Source: an uncultured Rhodospirillales bacterium
GTDB lineage: Bacteria > Pseudomonadota > Alphaproteobacteria > Acetobacterales > Acetobacteraceae
DNA length: 33,107 bases
Assembly: GCA_903893975.1 (NCBI GenBank)
Contig: CAITOL010000032.1
Coordinates: forward strand, 1-33,107
Reading direction: 5' to 3'
Shown here: positions 12,760 through 20,220 of the stretch, piece by piece
Position numbering within the stretch: position 1 is the stretch's first letter
Layout of the letters: the number at the start of each line of letters is the position of its first letter
Program-made: the position numbers and the translations under genes
Notes under the pieces: model-generated
Database searches by the model: none
Told to the model about the DNA's origin: nothing
Seen by the model: only the letters and a program-made list of their open reading frames with translations

Positions 12760-13514
12760 CCGATTTACGCATCGTGCCCTCCGGCCATCCCTCCTCCGGG
12801 CTCACCGCCACCGGCGTTGGCAAAACCTTCCGCAAGCGGCCGGTTGTGCGCAACGTGTCGATCAATGTGCGCCGTGGCGAAGCGGTGGGCCTGCTCGGCC
12901 CGAACGGCGCCGGCAAAACCACCACGTTCTACATGATCGTCGGCCTGGTGCGGCCCGATACCGGCGCCATCCTGCTCGATGGGCACGACATTACCGACCA
13001 GCCAATGTTTCGCCGCGCCCGGCTCGGCATCGGCTACCTGCCGCAGGAAGCCAGTGTCTTTCGCGGCCTGAACGTGGAGCAGAACGTGATGGCGGCGCTG
13101 GAAGTGGTCGAACCCGACCGCGACCGGCGCGAACAGATGCTGGAGGAGTTGCTGGGCGAATTTGGCGTCGGCCATCTGCGCCGCACCCCGGCGCTGGCGC
13201 TCTCCGGCGGCGAACGCCGGCGGGTGGAAATCGCCCGCGCGCTCGCCTCCCAGCCCAGCTACATCCTGCTCGATGAACCGCTGGCCGGGATCGACCCGAT
13301 TGCGGTGGGCGAAATCCGCGACCTGGTCTCCCACCTCAAAGATCGCGGCATCGGCGTGCTGATCACCGACCATAATGTGCGCGAAACCTTGGAAATTATC
13401 GACCGCGCCTATATCCTGCACGAAGGCCGGGTGCTGATGGAAGGCACGCCAGAGGAAGTGGTCGCCGACCGCGATGTGCGGCGTTTTTACCTCGGCGAAC
13501 GCTTCAGCCTGTAA
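12756..13514 (+). CDS. lptB: LptB, ATPase of the LPS export complex
   Basis: Cytoplasmic ABC ATPase that powers extraction of LPS from the inner membrane by LptB2FG. The 252-residue protein contains Walker A GPNGAGKT (48-55), the Q-loop at Q97 in YLPQEASVF, the signature LSGGE (149-153), Walker B YILLDEP (169-175) and the H-loop histidine in TDHNVRETL. YLPQEASVFRGLNVEQN and the C-terminal RRFYLGERFSL are typical of LptB. It begins with GTG, inside the lptA stop overlap. lptF and lptG are not in the window, as is usual. A 119-base gap to rpoN follows. Confidence 0.97.
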   Translation: MTDLRIVPSGHPSSGLTATGVGKTFRKRPVVRNVSINVRRGEAVGLLGPNGAGKTTTFYMIVGLVRPDTGAILLDGHDITDQPMFRRARLGIGYLPQEASVFRGLNVEQNVMAALEVVEPDRDRREQMLEELLGEFGVGHLRRTPALALSGGERRRVEIARALASQPSYILLDEPLAGIDPIAVGEIRDLVSHLKDRGIGVLITDHNVRETLEIIDRAYILHEGRVLMEGTPEEVVADRDVRRFYLGERFSL

Positions 13515-13537
13515 TTTTTCAATCGTAAGTCGAAATT

Positions 13538-13553
13538 TAGCACGATTCTTGCT
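13538..13553 (+). promoter_or_regulatory. Candidate sigma-54 (-24/-12) element upstream of rpoN
   Basis: The sequence TAGCACG-ATTC-TTGCT matches the sigma-54 consensus TGGCACG-N4-TTGCW at every specified position except one: the first G of the -24 GG is A. Spacing between the two halves is exactly canonical. It lies about 80 bases upstream of the rpoN ATG in the gap after lptB. The GG-to-AG change could weaken activity, and RpoN may bind here to repress or activate its own gene. Confidence 0.5.
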
Positions 13554-13633
13554 TGCATTGACGGGCATGGCGCGCTGATGTGCGGGCTGCGGCACATCGC
13601 CGCAGTATAGCGCAACCAAAGAGCCCCGTTTTC

Positions 13634-15169
13634 ATGGCGATCGGCCCACGCCTCGATATCCGCCAATCGCAATCCCTGGTCATGACGCCACAATTGCGTC
13701 AGGCCATCAAGCTGCTCCAGTTCAACAACATCGAAGCCGCTGCCTTCGTTGAAGAAGAACTCGAACGCAACCCGCTGCTCGAACGGGACGAATATGGCGG
13801 GCTGGATAGCCCGATCGGCGAACGCGCCGCGCTGGACCAGCGCGAACCGAGCACCGCCGCGCAGGAAAACCAGGCCGAAAGCGCGTGGGACAGCGGCACC
13901 CCGGCGCGCGACACCGCCGATGCCGTCGCGGCCGAGACCTTGCCCGCCGATGCACCGCTGGATGCGGAGGCCGCCGAATCCTACGACCCCGGCGGCGCCG
14001 GCGACGGCGCCGCCTCCCCTGGCGGCGGCAGCCAGAGCTTCGATGACGATGACCGCAGCATCGACGATTTCGCCGAGAAAGCCGCCACCCTGCGCGAACA
14101 TCTCGGCGAGCAGCTGCGCCTGTCGTTCAACGACCCGCAGCAGCGGCTGATCGGCGCCTATCTGATCGCCCTGCTCGAACCCACCGGCCGCCTGTCCGCC
14201 ACGCCCGCGGCCCTCGCCCAGGCCCTCGGCACCAGCGTGGATGCGGTGGAGGCGGTGCGGGCACGGATGATGCGCTTCGACCCAACGGGGATGTTCGCGC
14301 TGGATCTGCGCGAATGCCTCGCGGTGCAACTGGCGGAAAAAAACCGCCTCGATCCGGCCATGGCCGCCTTGCTGGACAATCTCGAACTGCTCGCCAAACG
14401 CGACCTGAAGCAGTTGATGGTCATTTGCGGCGTCGATGCCGCGGATATGGCGGATATGATCGCCGAAATCCGCCGGCTGGACCCGAAACCGGGCGCCACC
14501 TGGGATGCCACCCCGCCCGCCCCGGTGATCCCGGACGTACTGATGCGCCCCTCCCCCACCGAGGAAGGCGGCTGGCTGCTGGAACTCAACCCGGAAACCA
14601 TGCCGCGCGTGCTGGTCAATCAAGGCTACAGCGCCAGCGTGCTTACCCGCGCCAGCAAGGATGAAAAAGCCTTCCTGGCGGAAAAACTGCAAACCGCGTC
14701 CTGGCTGGTCAAATCGCTGCAACAGCGGGCGCAGACCATCCTGAAGGTCGCCGCCGAAATCGTCCGCAGGCAGGACGCGTTCTTCCGCCACGGGGTCAGC
14801 CATCTGCGCCCGCTGATCCTGCGCGACATTGCGGAGGCGGTGGAACTGCACGAAAGCACCGTCAGCCGGGTGACCTCGAACAAATATCTGGCCACCCCGC
14901 GCGGCGTGTACGAGCTGAAATACTTCTTCACCACCGCCGTCGGCAGCAATGATGGCGGGGAAAGCCACAGTGCCGAAGCGATCCGCCAGCGCATCCGCGC
15001 CATGGTCGCCGCCGAAACGGCGGATCATATTTTGTCAGATGACGCGATCGTAACCACTTTACGCAAGGAAGGCGTGGACATCGCACGCCGGACCGTGGCC
15101 AAATACCGCGATGCGCTGCACATACCAAGCTCAGTGCAGCGCAAACGGGAGAAGGCCGTGCCAGCCTAG
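13634..15169 (+). CDS. rpoN: RNA polymerase sigma-54 factor RpoN
   Basis: Alternative sigma factor that directs polymerase to -24/-12 promoters and needs an AAA+ enhancer-binding activator. The 511-residue protein shows the glutamine-rich region I (LDIRQSQSLVMTPQLRQAIKLLQ), an acidic region II (about 60-150), the core-binding region III, a helix-turn-helix (DIAEAVELHESTVSRVTSNK) and the RpoN box ARRTVAKYRDAL at residues 484-495. The ATG at 13634 gives the standard N-terminus. Position after lptB and before hpf is the common proteobacterial arrangement. A near-consensus sigma-54 site lies upstream. Confidence 0.97.
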   Translation: MAIGPRLDIRQSQSLVMTPQLRQAIKLLQFNNIEAAAFVEEELERNPLLERDEYGGLDSPIGERAALDQREPSTAAQENQAESAWDSGTPARDTADAVAAETLPADAPLDAEAAESYDPGGAGDGAASPGGGSQSFDDDDRSIDDFAEKAATLREHLGEQLRLSFNDPQQRLIGAYLIALLEPTGRLSATPAALAQALGTSVDAVEAVRARMMRFDPTGMFALDLRECLAVQLAEKNRLDPAMAALLDNLELLAKRDLKQLMVICGVDAADMADMIAEIRRLDPKPGATWDATPPAPVIPDVLMRPSPTEEGGWLLELNPETMPRVLVNQGYSASVLTRASKDEKAFLAEKLQTASWLVKSLQQRAQTILKVAAEIVRRQDAFFRHGVSHLRPLILRDIAEAVELHESTVSRVTSNKYLATPRGVYELKYFFTTAVGSNDGGESHSAEAIRQRIRAMVAAETADHILSDDAIVTTLRKEGVDIARRTVAKYRDALHIPSSVQRKREKAVPA

Positions 15170-15225
15170 GGGCAAACCCGAAGCGGCTGGTAGGCGGTCC
15201 CGAACGCGAAGATGGGGAACGGCCC

Positions 15226-15816
15226 ATGCAGATCACGGTTTCGGGCAAACAAGTCGACCTTTCAGACGCCTTGCGCGTTCGGGTCAACCAACAGCTCACC
15301 ACGATCACCGGTAAATACTTTAATCACGCACAGGAAGCGCATGTCACCTTCGGGCGTGCCCGAAGTTTTTTCACCTGCGACATTAACATCCACGCCGCGC
15401 GCGGGCTGACCCTGCGCGGCGAAGGCGAAGCAGCGGATGCGAACGCGGCGCTTGATGACGCCGCCGAACATATCGCCAAACGCCTGCGGCGCTATCGGCG
15501 CCGGGTCAACGAACACCAGCGCGATCAGGCCGGCCGGGCCCGCCCGCAAGCCGCCACCCAATACGTGCTGCGTCAGGAGGAGGAGGAGCCGCCGGCGGAA
15601 ACCGATGGCGTCATCCAGGCGGCGACCTATGCCACGGTCATCGCCGAATCTCCGGCCGAAATCGCCGTGTTATCGGTGGGTGATGCGGTCATGCGGATGG
15701 ATCTGGCCGATACCTCGGTGATGATGTTCCGCAACTCCGCCAATGGGGAGCTGAACGTCGTCTACCGCCGCAGCGACGGCCATATCGGCTGGATCGACCC
15801 GACCACCGCCAACTGA
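15226..15816 (+). CDS. hpf: Ribosome hibernation promoting factor, long form
   Basis: Binds the 30S subunit in stationary phase or stress; the long form alone brings 70S ribosomes together as inactive 100S dimers. The 196-residue protein has the N-terminal HPF/YfiA domain (1-100, starting MQITVSGKQVDLSDALR), a charged variable linker containing QEEEEPP, and a C-terminal dimerisation domain (about 130-190) with LSVGDAVMRMDLADTSVMMFRN and VVYRRSDGHIGWIDP. It follows rpoN by 56 bases. In many proteobacteria ptsN comes next, but here a terminator follows directly. Confidence 0.95.
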   Translation: MQITVSGKQVDLSDALRVRVNQQLTTITGKYFNHAQEAHVTFGRARSFFTCDINIHAARGLTLRGEGEAADANAALDDAAEHIAKRLRRYRRRVNEHQRDQAGRARPQAATQYVLRQEEEEPPAETDGVIQAATYATVIAESPAEIAVLSVGDAVMRMDLADTSVMMFRNSANGELNVVYRRSDGHIGWIDPTTAN

Positions 15817-15833
15817 CCACCCTCGGCGCCAAG

Positions 15834-15865
15834 CGGGTCCGCAGCCAAAGCTGCGGGCCCGTTTT
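15834..15865 (+). terminator. Intrinsic terminator after hpf
   Basis: CGGGTCCGCAG (15834-15844) pairs with CTGCGGGCCCG (15851-15861) around a CCAAAG loop, with a single T-G mismatch or wobble, and is followed by TTTT. It closes the kdsD-lpt-rpoN-hpf block on the plus strand. Confidence 0.85.
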
Positions 15866-15936
15866 GGCCTGGCAGGTTGCCGTACCGCCAATGCCATCCG
15901 ATATTGATCCAAACACCGGCATATATTGGGCAAACG

Positions 15937-16908
15937 ATGGCGAAGACCGACTGGGAAATTCCGAGTAACCTGCAACCAAACGCCGCCGACTACGCGTTCG
16001 ACCTCGATCTGGCGTTGCGTTCCGTCGTCGGGCTGCGCGCCAATGTGCCGGCGGATGCGTTCACCGCCAACACCCTGGGCACCGAACGCGTCGGCAACGG
16101 GGTGGTGATCCGCGATACCGGGCTGGTGCTGACCATCGGCTACCTGATCACCGAAGCGGAAACCATCTGGCTGATCACCCATGATGGCCGCGCCGTGCCC
16201 GGCACGCCGCTGGCCTTCGACCAGATTACCGGCTTCGGCCTGGTGCAGGCGCTTGGCCGCCTGGGTGTGCCGGCGATGGAACTGGGCGATTCCGATAGCT
16301 TGGACCTCGGCGCCGAGGTGGTGCTGGCCGCCGGCGGCGGGCGGGAACACGCGGTGGAAACCAAAGTCGTCGGCCGGCAGGAATTCGCCGGCTATTGGGA
16401 ATATCTACTGGACAACGCCATCTTCACCTCCCCCGCGCATCCGTTCTGGAGCGGTGCGGCCCTGATCGGGCGGGACGGCAAACTCCTCGGCACCGGCTCG
16501 CTCATCCTGCAACAGGGCGACGGCAAGCGGCGCATGGACATGAACATGATCGTGCCGATCGCCTATCTGAAGCCGGTGCTGGACCAGTTGCTGGCGCATG
16601 GCCGGCAGCCGCAGCCGCCACGGCCCTGGCTCGGCCTGTACGCGCTGGAGAATGATGGCGGCCTGGTGGTGGGCGGCGTGTCGGATCGCGGCCCGGCGGC
16701 GCAGGCCGGGGTGCAGCAGGGCGACCGCATCCTGGGCATTGGCGACGAAGAAGTGACCGAACTCGGGGCGTTGTGGCGCAAATTATGGGCCAGCGGCCCG
16801 GCTGGCAGCCCGGTGCTGTTGCGGCTGTCGCGGGATGGCAAGGCGATGGCGGTGCGCATGACCAGCACCGACCGCACCAGCCTGTTCCGCGCCCCGCGCC
16901 TGCATTAA
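15937..16908 (+). CDS. HtrA/DegP-like protein with degenerate catalytic triad and PDZ domain
   Basis: The 323-residue protein follows the S1C (HtrA) layout: trypsin-like fold at about 25-210, then a PDZ domain at about 230-315 (WLGLYALENDGGLVVGGVSD, RGPAAQAGVQQGDRILGIGD). Aligned by eye to HtrA, the LTNNHVV histidine is Y69 (VLTIGYLITEA), the DPETDLAVL aspartate is G99 (FDQITGFGLVQ), and only the serine position is kept as S172 in FWSGAAL in place of GNSGGPL. The oxyanion-hole glycine context is also changed. I see no signal peptide, whereas HtrA proteases are exported. It is therefore probably an inactive, possibly cytoplasmic, binding protein. Start ATG at 15937 was chosen because an upstream in-frame reading crosses the promoter region after the terminator. 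Its stop overlaps that of the convergent glycosyltransferase gene. Confidence 0.82.
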   Translation: MAKTDWEIPSNLQPNAADYAFDLDLALRSVVGLRANVPADAFTANTLGTERVGNGVVIRDTGLVLTIGYLITEAETIWLITHDGRAVPGTPLAFDQITGFGLVQALGRLGVPAMELGDSDSLDLGAEVVLAAGGGREHAVETKVVGRQEFAGYWEYLLDNAIFTSPAHPFWSGAALIGRDGKLLGTGSLILQQGDGKRRMDMNMIVPIAYLKPVLDQLLAHGRQPQPPRPWLGLYALENDGGLVVGGVSDRGPAAQAGVQQGDRILGIGDEEVTELGALWRKLWASGPAGSPVLLRLSRDGKAMAVRMTSTDRTSLFRAPRLH

Positions 16909-17786
16909 CCGGCCAGCAACCGCTCCGCCGCCGCCAACGCCGCCGCAACCGGCAGCCCGGCCATCGTCGCATCAGTGCTGCGGGCGATCGCCGTCGCCCG
17001 CCCGGCCGGGCCGTATTCGTCCGCCGGCGTCGGCCCGAACAGCCCCAGCGTCGGCGTGCCGGTGGCGGCGGCCAGATGCATCAGCCCGGAATCATTGCCG
17101 ATAAAAATCGCCGCCCGCGCCAGACACGCCGCAGCCTCCGACAGGCTCAGCGTGCCGCAGAGATTGATCGCCTCCGGCAACGCATCCAGCACCGGCTGCG
17201 CCAGCCCTTGCTCGTAGGCCCCCGGCCCTGCCAGCACCATCACCCGCGCCCCCGGCAACGCGCCGGCGCGCAGCGCATGGAATAGCGCGATGAACCGCTC
17301 CGCCGGCCACACCTTGCCGGCCCAGTTGGCCGTGGGCCCCAGCGCGATGACCGGCCCGCCCGCCGGCACCAGGGTGGCCGCCTTGGCGCGATCCTCCGGC
17401 CCGGTCCACGCCACCGGCAACGGCGGCGGCACCAGGTTGAGCAGTGCCGCCAGCTGCACCGTTTTATGGCCCGGCCGCTTGCGCATCACCGCCCGCCGCC
17501 AGGTCGGCAGCAGCCAGGACAGCGCGGAGGCCCGAATATCCACCACCAAGGCCCAGCGGGTGAACACGCATTGCCACCACAGCCCCAGCCAATGCCGGGC
17601 ATAGCGCCGCTTATCGAACACGATCAGCCGCTCCAGCCGCGGCATATGGCTAAACAGCCCCGCCGCCACCGGTCCGCACGCCACGGTGAACCGGGCATCG
17701 GGGTATTGCCGCAGCAAATGGTCGAGCAACCCGGTGGAGAGCACCGCGTCGCCAATCCGGCTGGAGGTTACAAACAGGATCCGCAT
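16905..17786 (-). CDS. Glycosyltransferase family 9 (heptosyltransferase-like)
   Basis: GT9 enzymes transfer heptose or related sugars from nucleotide donors to lipid A core on the cytoplasmic face of the inner membrane. The 293-residue protein begins MRILFVTSSRIGDAVLSTGLL, which matches the GT9 N-terminus, and carries the donor-binding block FIGNDSGLMHLAAATGTPTL near residue 235 followed by GLFGPTPADEYGP. The ATG at 17786 was chosen on this match; an upstream extension would run into asnB. No other LPS-core genes adjoin, so the acceptor is unknown. Its stop overlaps that of the HtrA-like gene (TTAA shared) and it is divergent from asnB across 58 bases. Confidence 0.9.
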   Translation of the reverse strand: MRILFVTSSRIGDAVLSTGLLDHLLRQYPDARFTVACGPVAAGLFSHMPRLERLIVFDKRRYARHWLGLWWQCVFTRWALVVDIRASALSWLLPTWRRAVMRKRPGHKTVQLAALLNLVPPPLPVAWTGPEDRAKAATLVPAGGPVIALGPTANWAGKVWPAERFIALFHALRAGALPGARVMVLAGPGAYEQGLAQPVLDALPEAINLCGTLSLSEAAACLARAAIFIGNDSGLMHLAAATGTPTLGLFGPTPADEYGPAGRATAIARSTDATMAGLPVAAALAAAERLLAG

Positions 17787-17844
17787 ACCCCGCTGGTTAG
17801 CATGTCCTTGGCCGGCGCGCGCGGGGCGTGTAGAGGGTACGGCC

Positions 17845-19590
17845 ATGTGTGGCATTGCTGGCGTGATGATGCGGAACGGGCAGAAGCCGGATGAAGACCG
17901 TCTGGCGCGCATGCTGGCGGCCATCGCCCATCGCGGCCCGGACGGGCACGGACGCTGGGTGCAAGGCGGCGTGGCCTTGCTGCAAGCCCGGCTGGCGATC
18001 ATCGACCTGAAAACCGGGGACCAGCCGCTATTTGCCCCCGGCGGCACCGTGCTGGTGGCGAACGGGGAAATCTACAACAACCCCGAACTGCGCGCCGCGC
18101 GACCCAATGCGACCTTCCACACCCAATCGGACTGTGAGCCGCCGGCCTTTCTCTACGAAACCGCGGGCATGGCGTTCGCCGATCCGTTGCGCGGCATGTA
18201 CGCCATCGCGCTCTACGACCCGGCGCGCCGCCGCCTGGTGCTGGCGCGCGATCCGTTCGGCATCAAGCCGCTCTATTACGTTGAAACTTCAGACGCTTTT
18301 GCCTTCGCCTCCGAACCGCAGGCGCTGATTGCCGGCGGGTTCGCCACCGCCGCCATCGACCCGCGCCGCCAGGCCGAGTTGCTGCAACTGAAATTCACCA
18401 CCGGGGCGGATACGATCTTCCCCGGCATCAAACGCGTGCTGCCGGGCGAAACCCTGGCGATTGAAGCCGGTGGCCAGTGGATTGTCGAACGCCGCCAGCG
18501 CGCCGCTTTGCCCGATGGCGGGCCGCGCGGCCCGGCGACCACCGCGCAGCTGGAGTCGGTGCTGCTCGACAGCGTCGCCGTGCATTTGCGCTCCGATGTG
18601 CCCTATGGGCTGTTCCTCTCCGGCGGCATCGACAGCGCCAGCGTGCTGGCCCTGATGCACCGCGCCACCGGGCAGCGCATCGCCGCGATCACCTGCGGCT
18701 GGGAAGGCGGTGCCGGGGTCGATGAAACCGCCGAAGCCCTGCGGCTGGGTGCGCTGATGGGGGCGGATTGCCATCGCATTGAAATGGGTGCGTCGGATTT
18801 CTGGTCGCTCGCGCCGCGCATCGCCGCCTCGATTGACGACCCCACCGCCGATGCCGCGGTGTTGCCCACCTGGCTGCTGGGCCGGGCCGCCCGCGCCCAG
18901 GGGCTGAAAGTGACCTTGTGCGGCGAAGGGGCGGATGAATTATTCGGCGGCTATAGCCGCTACCGCAAACAGCGCCCGCCTTTGTCCTGGCTCAGCCGCA
19001 AGCCGCGCAGCAAGGGCACGCTCGGCGCGCACCCGGCGCTGAGCGGCTGGCGCGACGGCATCGCCGCGCACGAACAGCATGCTGCCCCCGGCCGCAGCGC
19101 GGTGCAGAACGCCCAGGCGATCGACATCGCCGAGTGGCTGCCCAACGACCTGCTCACCAAGCTGGACCGCTGCATGATGGCGCACGGGGTGGAAGGCCGT
19201 ACACCGTTCCTGGACCCGGTGGTGGCCGATTTCGCCTTCCGCCTGCCAGACGCGCAAAAGGTCGGCTACCGCTTCGGCAAGTTGCTGCTGCGCGACTGGC
19301 TGGCCGGCGCCTTCCCGCAGGCTGGCGCTTATGCGCGCAAGAAAGGCTTCAAGCCGCCGGTCGGCATCTGGATGCAGGCGCGGGCGGATGAACTTGGTCC
19401 GCTGGTCGCAGCCCACCCAGCGATTGCCGCCTGCCTGCCGGCGGAGTTCGTGCGCGGCTGCTTCGCCCAGGCCGCCACCGAGCCGCAACGCGCCTGGAGC
19501 CTGCTGTTCTACGCGCTCTGGCACAGCCATCACATCCTGGGTATCGCCAGCGATGGCGATATTGGCGACGTGCTAAGGGCAGCCTACTGA
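17845..19590 (+). CDS. asnB: Asparagine synthetase B (glutamine-hydrolysing)
   Basis: Makes asparagine from aspartate, ATP and glutamine; some paralogues modify cell-surface sugars or peptides. The 581-residue protein starts MCGIAGV, so Cys2 becomes the N-terminal nucleophile of the class II glutaminase domain (about 1-190), with AHRGPDGHG. The synthetase domain has the ATP-pyrophosphatase loop SGGIDS at 259-264 and CGEGADELFGGYSRYRKQ further on, then LPNDLLTKLDRCMMAHGVEGRTPFLD, all of which characterise AsnB (quoted block spans two segments). The start is fixed by the required Cys2. It ends in a 7-base overlap with the convergent methyltransferase gene. The divergent GT9 neighbour leaves a role in surface polysaccharide possible. 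Confidence 0.93.
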   Translation: MCGIAGVMMRNGQKPDEDRLARMLAAIAHRGPDGHGRWVQGGVALLQARLAIIDLKTGDQPLFAPGGTVLVANGEIYNNPELRAARPNATFHTQSDCEPPAFLYETAGMAFADPLRGMYAIALYDPARRRLVLARDPFGIKPLYYVETSDAFAFASEPQALIAGGFATAAIDPRRQAELLQLKFTTGADTIFPGIKRVLPGETLAIEAGGQWIVERRQRAALPDGGPRGPATTAQLESVLLDSVAVHLRSDVPYGLFLSGGIDSASVLALMHRATGQRIAAITCGWEGGAGVDETAEALRLGALMGADCHRIEMGASDFWSLAPRIAASIDDPTADAAVLPTWLLGRAARAQGLKVTLCGEGADELFGGYSRYRKQRPPLSWLSRKPRSKGTLGAHPALSGWRDGIAAHEQHAAPGRSAVQNAQAIDIAEWLPNDLLTKLDRCMMAHGVEGRTPFLDPVVADFAFRLPDAQKVGYRFGKLLLRDWLAGAFPQAGAYARKKGFKPPVGIWMQARADELGPLVAAHPAIAACLPAEFVRGCFAQAATEPQRAWSLLFYALWHSHHILGIASDGDIGDVLRAAY

Positions 19591-20189
19591 TCGAACACGA
19601 TCCGCGCCGGCTGGCTGCGGTCGCGGGCGGCATCGAACACGATCCAGGCATGATGATGCTGGCCGGCATTGGTCTTGTTGCCCATCTCGAACCAGCGAAT
19701 GCGCCGGGTCAGCACCAGCACGCTGTCCAGCGTCCCCTCCCCCAGCATCGCCGCCGCGCGCTTGCCGGCCATCCATTGAAACCGCACCAGCAGCGCCAGT
19801 TGCCCATTGGCCGCCATCGACAGATCGAGCGCATGGCGCACAAACCGCAGCATCCCGGACGAAGCATTGGTCGCCTTGCGCGACGCGCCGCCATCGCCAT
19901 AGGGCGGATTGGTCACCAAAGCACCGCAGCCGGGCGGGAACGCATCACACGCGAACACATCCACCCCCGCGGTGCCAAACCCACGATCCTCGGCGTCGCT
20001 TGCCACCACCGGATACTGGTGCGCCTGCAACATCCTGGCGATTGCCCCGTCACCGCAGCATGGTTCCCACACCTGCCCGCGCAGGCGCACATGGCGGAGC
20101 AGACACGCCGTCACCCAGTCCGGGGTCGGGTAGAAATCATGCGCCTCCCGCGCGTAACCGGAAATGTGGACGGGACGGAACAATTCCAT
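19584..20189 (-). CDS. Small SAM-dependent methyltransferase with NPPY motif
   Basis: The 201-residue protein has a SAM-binding motif EPCCGDG (42-48), an acidic residue in ASDAED for ribose binding, and the catalytic NPPY (94-97) of N6-adenine or related amino-methyltransferases. DFYPTPDWVTACLL near the N-terminus recalls stand-alone, often phage-derived, adenine methyltransferases. There is no room for a separate target-recognition domain and no restriction gene beside it, so it is an orphan. The substrate may be DNA, rRNA or protein; I favour DNA only weakly. The ATG at 20189 is supported by normal length, while a longer reading would overlap the sulfatase gene. It lies 31 bases downstream of the sulfatase and may share its transcript. 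Confidence 0.78.
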   Translation of the reverse strand: MELFRPVHISGYAREAHDFYPTPDWVTACLLRHVRLRGQVWEPCCGDGAIARMLQAHQYPVVASDAEDRGFGTAGVDVFACDAFPPGCGALVTNPPYGDGGASRKATNASSGMLRFVRHALDLSMAANGQLALLVRFQWMAGKRAAAMLGEGTLDSVLVLTRRIRWFEMGNKTNAGQHHHAWIVFDAARDRSQPARIVFDQ

Positions 20190-20220
20190 GCAGCGCGGCC
20201 TCGCAGGTCGGGTCGGGTGG

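Noticed and set aside
13487-15028. 513-residue open frame on the minus strand
   Set aside because: It is antisense to rpoN, which is clearly intact, and shows no domain.
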